Source of the DNA: Stereum hirsutum FP-91666 SS1
Lineage: Eukaryota > Basidiomycota > Agaricomycetes > Russulales > Stereaceae
Direction of reading: 5' to 3'
Assembly (NCBI RefSeq): GCF_000264905.1
Contig: NW_006763150.1
Span: 522,004 to 551,920, forward strand
Length of the DNA stretch: 29,917 bases
Part shown: in pieces, positions 11,916 to 25,370 of the stretch
Layout: each line of letters opens with the position of its first letter
Position numbering within the stretch: position 1 is the first letter of the stretch
Notes under the pieces: model-generated
The model's database searches: none
Told to the model about the DNA's origin: nothing
The model's input: the letters and a program-made list of their open reading frames with translations, nothing else
Made by a program: the position numbers and the translations under genes

Positions 11916-14404
11916 TAGTAGCTATATCGACTGCAGGGAGCACAACTCACCGCTTTGCCCATAAACGTCACTATCGTCTACACGGTCTGTCCCAAGCTCT
12001 TCTCCCTTCCAACCAAAGCCCAGGAGCATCTAGGCGCCGTCAACCTCTTGAAACCACAGTAAGAGCGGATACTCGCACCGATATGGAGCTCATAGCGTTT
12101 GTGGACGCCAACGCCGTGTCTGTGGTAGCAAAAAAAGAGTAAGCAAAACGGACCCAAGACTCGCATGAGAGCTGCCCTACCCACAGGTACCACCATGCTG
12201 CGTGAGAGCACCGAGAAAAATCCACCGTCGTGGCTTGGCCTGCGAGGGAAGAGCAGTCTGAGAGATCAGTGAGATCGATTTCCGAGACTCACTCGTTGGC
12301 TGCGTCTACGCAATCAAGAGCTTCAGTTCTGTTCGTACATGAAAGGTTCGTCGCAATCTGCAGTGAAGATGAGAGGGCTAAGCGGGTGAGAGAGAACCAT
12401 CGGACAGTACTTCTTGGGCCCACTAGGTAGGGCGTTATATTTATCGCCTGCAAAATCCTCGGGCGTACAAACGGCGATATAGCGATGTCACTGGACGGCG
12501 CTTTCAGCGATATGGTCACGAAAACGTATTCATAAAGTCAATCTGGGATTTAGATTATCGAGGGCATGCGGTGTGAGTCAACGAGAAGCATCACAGCTGC
12601 TTGCCCTTGTCCGAAAGGATAAAAGGACCATCGATCCGAAGCAAGACAACAAATCTTCTATTCACAGACACGCCGAAGAAAAATATCTCGGCAAGACATC
12701 TTGAGAGACATGCCGTTCTCGCATTCAGATCCTATACATAAGTTATGAACAGTCCCTGGGCCTCCAAGTGAGCATGACTGCAAATATAGTCCTTTGAAAC
12801 GTGGTTGGACGCCTTCGCACGACGGACCAGATGCAACGGCAACGGAACCATTGACATGAGAGAGAATATGGGGAGTTTAGGTGCCGCGACATGGTCGGCC
12901 GAGACCTCAGACCCGAGCGTTAAGAGCATGAATAAAAAACTTGCCATAAATCCCTGGGAACGCGGAGAAACACCGCATCATCAACGCCAAAAATAATGGT
13001 GTAGAAGTTTACCCAAAGTCACGACGAGTAGAATAGTGCAGGCGTCTGTATGCATGTCACAGTTCGCCGTCAGTCTAGGTATAACTGCAGACGAGTGGGT
13101 GGAGACATACCATCTGATAAATGTAGGAGAAACGAGACCGAACAGAAAAACGGAATCGATGTCCTGACGACGGGCTACTTGTCGTAAATGGCCATCGGTA
13201 CCGAATTGTATCGTTCCGGGAGCGATTGGAGGTTGATGGAAGCCCACAGAAATACCTAATGCGATTCATGAACGAAGGGAACCTGTGCCTTGCTATCTCG
13301 CTCACACCAAATGGACCTGGCGTAATAACCGGGGCGTTTGGGCTCCGTTAGAGGTATGGAACTCATACTCCTCACCTGACATGCGGTGAATTTACCCAGA
13401 TGAAGAGACCATAACTCACAATGAGAACGAACACGACATGGTGTCCCGCTTTTGCCTGAACAAAAACACAGGAGGAAACGAATTTCAGCGCTAGTGTTAC
13501 GGTCACGTGAGAGCATAAATGCCCCATGACCAAAGGAACGATCGTTGTTCTGCGCTGCGTCGTGGCTATTTTCGCGCTCATGAAAGGATAGATTGACCGA
13601 GAAAGAGAAACAACAATGCGGATCGATTCTGCCGAGCGAATCCTTCTCGGGAGAGCTGCACAGTAACATTTCCATCGACCTGTCAAGCCTCAGTATCACA
13701 AAGGAAAAACGAAGTTCTGCAGAGTGCTTGAGCTGAGTTGCACGAGTTGGAGGAAAGGGAGAACAACACTATGACCTGAGATGGAGCTCGGAGCTCTGAG
13801 TCCCCTAGGTGAACTTGAGGGAGCATTCCCGAAGCGGTGAACCATCCTGCTAGTTTCAAATCGTCTAAAGATGTGCGCAAGGTTGGCAAGCACAAGTGGG
13901 AGATAGGTATTAATAGCGAAAGGCCGGGGTAGGATGGGCTACGGAACCTTGAGGGCGCGCAACGGCTCTCACAGACGGTGCCGAAGTCAAGCGGAACCGA
14001 GGGGAGCCGACGTTCGTCGCGCGAGCGTGCTTCAAGACTGTCAGGTACAGAGACTTGAGTGACGTCCACAAAAACGCACTAGCATGGCCGATGAACCCAC
14101 CTGCACTCATAGCGTACCGCTGCAGAGGAGACGTACCCACCGGCGGTGCCACCCACGACATTCGGTCGTCAGCTGAGGTGCAGCAGGTGAAAGAACCCAG
14201 CAGGTCAGACACAATCATGATGCAGCACGGCAGACCACACAGGTGGAAAGTATGCGACACATGTATCAAAGAAGAGGAACCGGACCCCGCATAAGAAAGT
14301 CTCAGCGGATGAAAGCCGCCGAGTGATCTTGAAGGTTGCTGAGTCCAGGGAACAGGACAATACTCCTACAGACGTGTGGCTGATGAGCTACACTGCTGGG
14401 CGAA

Positions 14405-14420
14405 TTTTTTTAAAAAAAAA
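14405..14420. repeat. T7A9 homopolymer tract
   Basis: Seven T followed by nine A, flanked by CGAA and CTCG so that the whole is nearly self-complementary. It could be a stiff or nucleosome-excluding A/T tract, or a pol III-type stop on either strand. No partner gene is visible. Confidence 0.6.
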
Positions 14421-15713
14421 CTCGATAAGAACGAGCCCGAATATGAGAGCGATAACACTGTGACCATTGAAGAAGAGTGAGGTTCATGGTAGTAATCCTG
14501 CACGTCCGGAGATATTCGTTCATGATCCCAGCTGTGTTAATCCTTCGTGCAAATTGACATTACCTCGACCAAGTTTGAACGATGTGCTCCGTGTTTCAGT
14601 ATGGTAACTGGGATGCAACGCTCGCACTAATGGACAAACCTATTGATACCGACGGCCACATAATCCATGATCAGCAGATGAATAGGACTTGTCTACCAGC
14701 CGTAAGATTGCAATTGCTTACCGAAAGTCTGGGCTACTATCAAAGGGCCCTGGTCCATGGCCACTGGTAAGAAATCCAAGACGATCCAAGTTGAACACAC
14801 AGTTCCACCGCAAGTGGTATATCAGGAAACCGGTTACGCGATGCAAGCGCCACCATCAACGTGAGGATGTAGTGCAAATTCCACAACGGTCGATACCATA
14901 ATGCCGCTCAAAGTCAAACCTCCCGTGAGCCCCGTAGTCTTTTGAACTGAGAGAACAACGCTGCTGAGATACGCACTGCTGTCAGTGGCAATATCTCTGG
15001 CTTATTCTGGAACCGGAAGTGAACATCAAGGCCACCAAATGAAAGCTGAGCCAGCTCATGCCGAGGCTCTGCTTCCCACAGGAATATATGCCTACTAGAC
15101 TCCATCTTCAACTGGCATCACATCAGCTAGTAGAAAACGCCTTGGGGCACCGATGAGGACTCTTAAGGTCAAAACTATCAGGCATAACGACAGTTAAGAT
15201 GATTATAAGTGGCGCACCGCATAAAAGTCTCAACAAAATCCCCTAACCATATCGATGAAGCCTCTCACGGTGCGAAGAAACCGATTCTTTGCGCCCGTGA
15301 ATGGAGCGACGAGTCTCGACCACTTTCACTAAGGGCCACACCCACGAGAAAGAAATAGCAATGACAGGGGTGCGTACATGGCCTGGCGGAAATTCACTCA
15401 CCGCCCAACACAAACTGTCAAACAGGCTGTCAAAAGCTACGCCAAGCCTTTTCAGACTTCGTCCACCTCGGTGTCCTCCCCTTGGACGTTCTATACCATA
15501 TAGCGCTACAGGAGAGTCGGCCGGATGAATGCATAGCAGTCACCTCGTGAATTCCGTTACGCGGCGCCATGGGGTAATTACGCAAGGAAAAACCCCATTT
15601 GACCGACCGAAAGAGTCCAGCGTTCGCCTGTGTGGTCAGTATTTTTTCATGCTGCTACTTGCAGCCCGCCTCCGAATGGAGACTCAGCGTACCATAATGC
15701 CACCAGTCAGATA

Positions 15714-15729
15714 GGTGGGTGGTGGGTGG
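15714..15729 (+). other. G-rich tract, possible two-layer G-quadruplex
   Basis: GGTGGGTGGTGGGTGG on the + strand has five G runs separated by single T residues. It lies about 500 bp upstream of the thymidylate kinase start. Confidence 0.5.
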
Positions 15730-16105
15730 CGCTTAGAGGAATTCGCTACTAACGGAGAAAACAATATCACCTGGTCAAGACAGCTCACACAGCCGGGTGG
15801 GGCTGGTCAAGACTCAATAATGAACGCAATGGAAACCTAGCATTTAGAGCGGCAGGGAAACAGGAAGTCTACGTTAGCTGCTACTAGTGCTAACTTGATG
15901 CTGATGACCCAGAAGACTCGTTACTTTACTGGTAGAGAAAAGGTTATTTTCGAGCGGCGTGCGATCTTGTCGTTTCGTGGGAGCAGTGAAGAGCAGGAGT
16001 CTGAAATCTCAGATGTGGGAGATCGTGAGCAAGTTGGTGGGAAGACAAATTCATGAACCACGAGTGTGTTGTATGGCGGAGATCAAATTTCAACTTGACG
16101 CCACC

Positions 16106-16126
16106 GACGCGCTACGACGCGTCGCG
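16106..16126 (+). promoter_or_regulatory. Cluster of MCB-like ACGCG sites upstream of thymidylate kinase
   Basis: A perfect palindromic ACGCGT (16117-16122), about 95 bp before the ATG, is flanked on the left by another GACGCG and overlapped on the right by TCGCGT. ACGCGT is the MluI cell-cycle box bound by MBF in yeasts, where it drives S-phase DNA-synthesis genes including thymidylate kinase. Its position before this gene supports G1/S control by inference. Confidence 0.55.
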
Positions 16127-16215
16127 TCTGATCTTTCTACATTTTCTTCCGCAACGATACTTTCCGACGATATACCCACCAGTTCTCATTGATATATTCA
16201 GACCTTAGTTGATCT

Positions 16216-17038
16216 ATGGCTACCAAACCGTCTCGAGGAGCTTTCATCGTGATTGAAGGTCTTGATCGGTCAGGAAAAAGCACTCAAGCTGCTACACTCC
16301 TTGAGCGTCTTCAATCTCGCAACATACCTGTCAAGTTCCATAAGTTCCCAGGTGCGTACGATCTCCGTATTCCTCAAGAACTTCTGTTGACGCTTGTGTA
16401 CTTGAAAGACCGCGTCACACCAATAGGCCAAATGATAGACTCCTACCTTCGGTCCAAGTCTGACTTGGACGACCATGTCATCCATCTGCTGTTCTCCGCC
16501 AACCGCTGGGAGCTCGCGTATGTTTAGAGTTTCTGTCTTCATAGTATTGATTGTTGAAACAATTTCTAGGGCCACTGTGGAGCAGACACTCAATTCCGGT
16601 ACTCATATCGTCTGTGATCGTTACGCATTTTCCGGAATCGCCTTCACCGCCTCAAAACCTTCCCAAATACCCTTCGAATGGTGTCGGACGCCAGACATCT
16701 CCCTTCCTGCACCAGATCTCATTCTCTACCTCGACATATCCCCGAATAAGGCGAAGGAGAGAGGGGGATATGGTGAAGAGAGGTATGAACAGGAAGAGAT
16801 GCAGACGAGGGTACGGGAGGTGTATCGAAGGATGCGAGAAGAAACCATGGCGGTGGGGTCGAACCGAGAGAGTGAGAATCGGCCACAGTGGGTGGAGATT
16901 GATGCGGGTAGGTCGGTGGAGGATGTGGGGAAGGAGATCTGGATTCATGTAGAGCCGTTCGTCCAACCGAGCGGGATATCCAAGCCCATCGGTCGTCTTT
17001 GGATGGATCGCCTTCCCTCGGCGGGTGTTACGTTGTGA
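16216..17038 (+). CDS. CDC8: Thymidylate kinase (dTMP kinase), three exons
   Basis: Exons 16216-16351, 16409-16517 and 16570-17038 encode 237 aa, slightly longer than yeast or human enzymes (about 212-216). It phosphorylates dTMP to dTDP with ATP in the dTTP pathway. The P-loop is GLDRSGKS (15-22), the dTMP-binding FPDR is at 44-47, DDH at 66-68, FSANRWE at 74-80 and the DRY motif at 98-100. A lid-like basic/acidic segment (ERGGYGEERYE) lies near 145-155. Exon joins restore FPD|RVTPIG and RWELAATVEQ, which match the family. Intron 1 is 57 nt, in frame and stop-free. Intron 2 is 52 nt and begins GTATGT. The C-terminal 40 or so residues are an extension of low conservation. An MCB-like cluster lies just upstream. 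Confidence 0.96.
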
Positions 17039-17458
17039 GAATATCACGTCTGAAACTGTTGTCGCATTGTCCAGCATCGTAGAAATTTGTAGTGTACAAG
17101 TAATGTAATTATTCGTGGCCCCCATGGTCATATTGACCTCACTTTGGTGTACGTTAGGTCCGCTCGTATAACTCACTCGTCGTCGTAGCATCTTGTGTAC
17201 GCAGAGCATGTTGAACGTAAGTATGTAATTGTGCAAGGTTGTTCTACAACTGTATGATAAGAGCGACTTCAAACTGGAGTCTGTTACACCGAAATGATGA
17301 GCTACATGGAGATGGTATGCTACTGTATAAAGGGCTCGATCTAGAGTCCATGTTTAGTCCGTGATGAGGTCCGTGCAAATGAAGCCTTTAGTGGAATTTT
17401 TGCCACATTTCCTGCGACATCGTCCGTCAAGGCGATCAATATGGAGCGTTACTCTTTA
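17039..17458. other. Convergent intergenic region
   Basis: Shared 3' flank of thymidylate kinase (+) and the serine-rich membrane protein (-). No hairpin terminator or further gene is seen. Open frames overlapping it are extensions or shadows. Confidence 0.5.
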
Positions 17459-18560
17459 TTATTGTTCTCTGGTGATCTGCCCCTCGATCTCTCCTTCTTG
17501 CTCTTCAACATGGATACCCAAGTAGGACCTCCCTGACGCCCTCCTCGGAAGTGGAAACCTGATCGAAGGGGAGCGAGGACCCATAGACATAGAGATATCG
17601 TGCAGGGACTTGGCGAAGTGGAGGCTGGGGCGGCGGGCTGTGGGAGGTGCTGCTGGACGTCCCTGTACAGATTCGAGAACTGCGGGGACTGAAGAGCGTT
17701 CGGAGCTACGGGCAGGAGCAGGCGATGGAGTGGTGGGGGAGATAGGTTCTGAGACACGGGTAGAACGATTGAGGCCGTCACTGTCTGCAAAGGGAGATGT
17801 GAAGACGTGAGGGCCGTCCTTGGTAGAAGACGAGAGTACAGGAGTGTCCAAAGTTTCGGAAGCTACGAAAGTGCACAATAAGTCACCATCATCAAACACA
17901 CGAATACCAACGAAGGAAAACAAACTCACGCAAGATGACTTGGCTAGTAGACTGGCTCCTCTTCATTTTATTTCCCGATTGTCTCCTCCCGAATGAAGGC
18001 ATCTGTACCTCATCTTGGACCTTCTGAGGTAAATCTTTGATCGTCCCCATCATCTTCGCAAATGAGCGACGGTTCGGGACAATGGATGGGCGGCGGGGGG
18101 ACTGGGTTTCGCTGGAGGAGGAGTCTGACGAGCGACGCGAGTCCAACAACGAGTCGGAGGCCGAGGAGGGGTAATCGGAGGATGAGTATGAGGAGATAGA
18201 ATCTCTCTGGGAGGAGATGGACGAAGATGATCCAGAGACTTTCTTTGTCGAACTTTGGCGGTGCATCATATTCAGGGACGAAGAGCTGATGTCTTCGATG
18301 GGTGTAGTATCATGGATCGTGCGTATGCGGACGAAGGTGAACAGGAAGAAAACCACGATGCCGATGGCCTACTCATGAGAGACATTATGAGCTGTGAAAT
18401 ATGACAAGGTGGTGATAGTTGTGCAACGTACCGAGCAAACCAGGAGACATTTTGCAAAATCCCAATACAACGAGCTTTCATAGGCAAGAGCTTCGTCGTA
18501 GAACTTCTTGTACTTCGCGTAGTTGCGGCAATCACAAGTAAGCTGGCTGTTGGATTGCAT
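17459..18560 (-). CDS. Serine-rich single-pass membrane protein of unknown function
   Basis: Exons on the minus strand are 18560-18432, 18368-17930 and 17862-17459, giving 323 aa. Introns of 63 and 67 nt begin GTACGT and GTGAGT. I do not recognise the family. A short N-terminal part (1-34) has a CDC motif (C9, C11) and tyrosines. One hydrophobic helix (about 36-57) is rebuilt exactly across intron 1, which supports the splice. The long tail is very rich in Ser (70-140) and has repeated R-R-x-S motifs: RRSS near 121, RRPS near 134, and later RRPSL and RRASG. These resemble basophilic-kinase (PKA-type) sites. A single-pass membrane protein with a phosphorylated cytosolic tail is a reasonable inference. 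There is no catalytic domain. Confidence 0.75.
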
Positions 18561-18841
18561 GATGGGCGTCGAATGTACGGGTGAAGAGCTATTAGCGAAG
18601 AGGGATAAGGGGCACGACTGGAAGTTTGGACGAGTTAAGAGCTGAGAAGGCTGGTTGTTTGATGTTGGAGAGATGGTGGTAGGACTTCAAGTGATGGTAT
18701 TCCTGTATCTCAGAGTTTGCCCATATTTTATACAAACAGAAAGCAAAGCTCCTAACAGTCGGTTCGGAGGACTTCACAAATTTTGCGGCAGGTGAAGAAA
18801 AAAAAAGACGGAGCGGGGAATGTCTCAGAGCGCCGAAGGTT
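18561..18841. other. Promoter side of the serine-rich membrane protein gene
   Basis: Upstream of the minus-strand ATG at 18560. A minus-strand open frame across it (18592-18888) has no start context or motif. There is an A-rich run at about 18798-18806. Confidence 0.45.
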
Positions 18842-19182
18842 TCACCCCGCTTCACCAGTGTGCACATCATGTTGTAGTCTGCGTGCACGCCGTGTCGTCA
18901 GAAACAGGACCACAGTCGCCGACTATAATTGGTGTTGACAAATAGGGAGGACGAGGTCGGGAAAGAAGTAGAAGTTACCAGCGTGAGGGAAGGGAGGCGA
19001 CCGTCAGCGCTTAGCATCCGGGAGCGCCGTCTGCTCTGCCGCAACTCGGAGGTGGCGGAGTGTGTCGGAGTCTCCGAACGTACTCCCGCCACCCGAGACT
19101 TAGCCCGAGACTTGCGCGTAGTGGCCCACATCCAGAGAATGGTGAAAATTTGATAGAACCAGCTTCCAAGGTTTCTGAACAT
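18842..19182 (-). CDS. Possible small membrane-associated protein
   Basis: The ATG at 19182 opens a frame starting MFRNLGSWFYQIFTILWMW, a Trp-rich hydrophobic segment (about 8-20), followed by a strongly basic Arg/Ser region (23-60). After codon 68 a GTAACT donor (18978) and an AATTATAG acceptor (18923) define a 56-nt intron. Spliced, exon 2 is 18922-18842 and the product is 94 aa. Read without the intron, the frame stops at 18898, also at 94 aa. The regular codon pattern, start and splice signals argue for a real gene. Lack of any known relative argues against it. Confidence 0.38.
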
Positions 19183-19768
19183 AGTGATGTAGGTTGATTC
19201 GTGTCAATCGAGCGCACCGCTACCAAGCCTGGATCAACCCTCTTCTTTGAACGCAGATGTCTCCATTTCGTTTGGTTGTGTTTGCCGTTTTCATTTCTTT
19301 TTGAGGTGCTTTCTTGAGGTTCGAAATAAAATAGTCAGGTATTGCCATTCTGGCCAGTGCGCTAACGCACTTTGAAGGCATCGACGTTTATCCTGCAATT
19401 AAAGGTTAGTGCTTTCAAGCGACGACGGCGGTTAACCATTTTGGCCGTAAAGATTGCCCTCTTTTGGTGAGACCAGTCTGAGTTTCACACTGATCATCTC
19501 GCTTCTGTAGGCCGACTGTCCGATATATTTATTGACAAACAGGGCGTAGCTCCGGTAGGTCTTGTATCTGAAACTAATACTGCTCAGCGATCGGACGCTT
19601 GGCAAATGCAATTTATAAGTTACGGAAACAATCGAAAGCACAGGTAGCATGAAGTGACTGAGAATAAATATATGCAGCGGGTGAAAGTTAAATGATGGGC
19701 ATGGTGTGATGTTATGTTCAATTTGACTGGAACGTGCGAGATGAAGTGAGGCTAAGTGGGTATTGTGT
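19183..19768. other. Intergenic, 3' flank of GH47 copy A
   Basis: A-T richer than the neighbouring genes. Minus-strand frames here are low-quality run-ons past the GH47 stop. Nothing else can be assigned. Confidence 0.5.
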
Positions 19769-22166
<2,398 letters not shown>

Positions 22167-23045
22167 GCAAGGAGGAGAAGAGTCGTGCTTCAAAACGTCG
22201 AGTGGAAGCAGCTAAGTATAAGCACCGACGCGTTTCACAGCCGTCGGCTGAAATGACCCCCGGAGAGGTGGTCAACGGCATGGGCGATTTCTAGAGCAAG
22301 ATGAATGCAATCAAAGGCCGTCCAGGAACGCGTCCTGAAATGATCGTGACGGACAGGACTTACCCGGACAAGTCAGGCAGACACCGAGGTCAATATCATC
22401 GGTGGCCCAGCGCATTGAAGTAGGACTGTATGTAGGGAGTTCAAGTGATGGGAGGGTAGCCTGGCTAAGCTCGTGGGTGAGGTGGTTGAAACAAAGTACG
22501 CGATCGACGAGAGACAAAAGTGAAATAGGTTTTTCCAGCTTCTTCTGCTTCTCTCGCCTCCAAGCGACGGAGAGACCTAGAGATTCTCAGAGCATGATGG
22601 CGGCAGACAGAGTGGCGAGCCTTTGTGGACTCCACTTAGATTTGGTCTTTTGTGTACATATGAGAGAAAGAGTGACTTCAATTGCCAAAGCTGAATGTCG
22701 AATGTCGAGGTAGGCTGGTGGTTTTAGGGATGGAAAGCAATATCGGATGGAGGAACGTCGGACGAAAGAAAGCCGCTTCTTTCCCATAGACGCCCGTCAA
22801 GAATTAGCGCCGGTACTGTAGAGCGCACCAAAGTGACAAAGTCGATGCTCGACATCGGGCTCGCCGACGAATATTTTGCGAGATACCGACCAGTGACTTA
22901 CTACTTCTCCGACTCCTCTGAATCCCTGCTCTCGAAGCTGAGTGCTGAGGGTTGACTGCCTTGAGGGCCCGGGAAGTAATTGTCTCTAATTCCCGTTCGA
23001 AAATGGCATACTCGCGCTCAGATTATTGTTGTCGTAAGCATGAAT
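22167..23045. other. Intergenic between GH47 copy A and the acyltransferase
   Basis: Promoter side of copy A and 3' flank of the acyltransferase. It holds a short minus-strand coding-like stretch: ATG at 22415 reads MRWATDDIDLGVCLTCPG and runs straight into a GTAAGT donor at 22363. With the TAG acceptor at 22291 it would encode only about 35 aa, so it is not called as a gene. Confidence 0.4.
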
Positions 23046-24414
23046 TCACGACCTTGGCACAACATGCCCAAGCGACATGACCACACGCACCAAGCCATCC
23101 ACCACCCACTTACTCACCCTCATCTCCTCCTCTATATCATCCGCCATCCACCCCTTCCTCGCCCACCCCTCAATCAACACCGTCCCCCACCCCACAATCC
23201 ACCCCATAGCCCAAACCCACCCCCTCCACCCTCTCACCCTCCCCATCCCTAGTCCCTCCTCCCACAACCCCTCCAACAATATCCCCACACCCATCATCAC
23301 AAAAAACAGCCCCACCGTCCCGAAATCGGTTCCCCTTCCGAGCCCATAAAGCGCCCAATCATGCACCACCGCCGAAAGCGCAAACGCACCCATCACCGCG
23401 CCCGGTCTGCCCCACACCATATAAAGAGGCTTAGACCCCACCGCGCGCAGGGTACGACTATAAAACTGATGCCACCTATTTCCCCAAAAGTCCGCTATAC
23501 TGGTGGATAACCACGGACGGTCCGAGGGCGGTGGCCATTGTGTCGTGGATTGGCCGAAGAGGAGACATGCGGGGAGGGTGGCGAAGAGGTAGATGAGGTC
23601 GACGCTGCAGTAGAGACGGATGGCGGCCATGATGCTGATGTAGATCGCGGTGGCGTATTGGATGGGAGGAGGGAGGGAGGGGTCGAAGATGGTGTCTCCT
23701 CCGCTGCGGAGGACGGTGGGGCGGAGGCATTGGATGGAGTATGTTGCTAGGTCCGCGATGAAGGATTTGAGGAGTAGAGAGAGGAGGATGCGTTTGAGGG
23801 GGCGAGGAGCGACTTGAGGAGGGAAGGGATTGAGCGACCATGACCAGCCGAGACCTCGTTGATTGAAGAGAAGCTCGCCCGCGTCTTGGAGTGTGCGGCG
23901 AAAAGGTAGCGCAGCCTCATCCTTGCTCATGAGCTTGGAGGCTGAGTCGGGACTATCATCTGGCCTGAGCCGACGGTAAGGTCTCGACGCGAACGTCCAC
24001 TCCACCGCCCGCAGAACGATAAAAATGATCCAAAACTAACGAAACACACACACACATGAGCCGTGGAAAGTTGAAATCCCTCCTTCTTCCAGTGCCAGCT
24101 CAACAAAGAACTCGAGAACTCACCACATATCCATAATTCCCCGCCTCAAACCTCCCGCGTTCCTGCCCCGCCAGCAAAGCGAGCCTCCACGCGAAATCAT
24201 ACCGCGTAGCCGCATACCATCCCGACCAGACAATAACGGGAAGCAAAGACAGCCGCAACAGGAACGTTCGCGGGCCCGGGAACTGCACGAGGATGGCCTG
24301 GACATAGTAGCAGGCGAATAAAGGCGCGATCGCAGAGAAGGTCAGGGGTTGACGGAGAGCTGGGTCTGGGATGGTGGGTAGGACGGATAGGACGAAGCCT
24401 GCGAAGCCCATCAA
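23046..24414 (-). CDS. Wax-synthase-like membrane O-acyltransferase (MBOAT family)
   Basis: Exons on the minus strand are 24414-24124 and 24035-23046, giving 426 aa. The 88-nt intron contains a short CA repeat. The protein is hydrophobic with several predicted membrane spans (about 5-20, 27-45, 52-68, 98-108, then more after 175). The wax synthase signature FWGNRWHQFYSRTLR starts at about 280. The family's conserved catalytic His fits AVVHDW (H322) inside a membrane segment. These enzymes transfer acyl groups to alcohols or related acceptors in lipid or secondary metabolism. The fungal group includes Tri7-type acetyltransferases, so the substrate here is unknown. It lies between two duplicated GH47 genes on the same strand. 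An extra upstream exon cannot be excluded because exon 1 starts at MMGFAG with no strong context. Confidence 0.86.
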
Positions 24415-25370
24415 AGCGACTCAAAACCCAGACGTGCAATACGAGGACCAAGTGCGAGGTGTAAAGAGAACATCGTCCTCGTCAACGCACAACCGTATCG
24501 TCCCGCAGAGGCAGTGCACGAAGCGCCCAGACACCGAAAATATTTGAAACGTCTGCAGAAGTTAGGATGTACGACGGAGAAATTGATGGTCGACAATAGA
24601 TCATGAAGTGATATATACTAGTACTGCTGAAACGAGACCAGCCTGTGAAGGGTTAGGGCCCGCTCGGTAGGCGATAGTAATCAGTGAACCATGATCCTGA
24701 GGCACCTTGAAAGTGATAAGCCTGAGGCCTGAAAACGGTCATCGAGGTCGACAGTGAATTCCTCTGCGAAAGAGTTCAAGTGAAAGAAGTGGCCGTGGGC
24801 GGAGTCGTCCGCCGACCAGTAATAGAATGCTTTTCGCACGGCTCGGATAGGGGTTGGCCCCTTCCTCCTCGAACTCGCCGTGACAAACGCACAGGTGATT
24901 CCGATTCCGAATCCATGTATTATCTATTCAAAAGCAAAGAATACACGCAAACAAAAGCAACACGAACGGTCCGATATGTATGTAACAGTAGCAAGCAGAG
25001 CAATGATCGCATGACGACGAACTGTAACACGACTCTACACCGTGACAATACGAGCATCGTAAAGTAACTTAGGCAGTGAGACGAAAGACAAGTAGCAAGC
25101 CTCGAACGAAAAGGGTCCGGTCCGAATCACGAATCACGATCCGAACGGACCTGGCATCCCAAGGACCTAATGAGTAAAACCGTCCGTTCGTCAGTCTCGT
25201 CTCGTCTCGCTTTGGATGAAGATGCATCAATGCGGTAGACGAGGATGTGAGAGGGATGAGGGATGAATGGTATGAGTGGTATGGTTGATATGCGTGTGTA
25301 TGGGGGCGGGTGATAGAAACGTGAGTATGGGTAGTAGGTAGTCAGCGGGTAGGGAGGGGCCATGATATGA
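24415..25370. other. Intergenic upstream of the acyltransferase
   Basis: Promoter side of the acyltransferase and 3' flank of GH47 copy B. A 95-codon plus-strand frame (24780-25067) has no recognisable motif and is not called. No mobile element is seen. Confidence 0.5.

Larger units (their letters stand above)
8401..16100. other. Long noncoding interval, about 7.7 kb
   Basis: No frame on either strand gives a recognisable protein. The longest open frames (about 150 aa, near 9601-10077 + and 13256-13699 -) have no domain pattern and no matching splice series. Base composition looks balanced and CpG is common, so methylation- or RIP-driven C-to-T decay is not evident. I saw no paired long terminal repeats or terminal inverted repeats. 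It may be an old, unrecognisable mobile-element remnant or simply unconstrained spacer. A few hairpins and tracts are listed separately. Confidence 0.5.

Noticed and set aside
10251..13390. Shared 14-mer CTGACATGCGGTGA near 10253 and 13377
   Set aside because: One or two such matches are expected by chance in 30 kb, and similarity does not extend beyond the word.
13256..13699. 147-codon minus-strand frame in the gene-free interval
   Set aside because: Cys/Ser/Arg mixture without a domain, with overlapping frames on the same strand of similar quality. This length is expected by chance in several kilobases.
16352..16408. Reading straight through thymidylate kinase intron 1 as coding
   Set aside because: It is in frame and stop-free, but its removal restores the family FPDR-TPIG block exactly, and it has GTGCGT and AAAG splice ends.
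23077..23349. Plus-strand Pro/His/Ser-rich frames
   Set aside because: They lie antisense to the acyltransferase exon. The composition is produced by the complementary Trp/Gly-rich coding strand.
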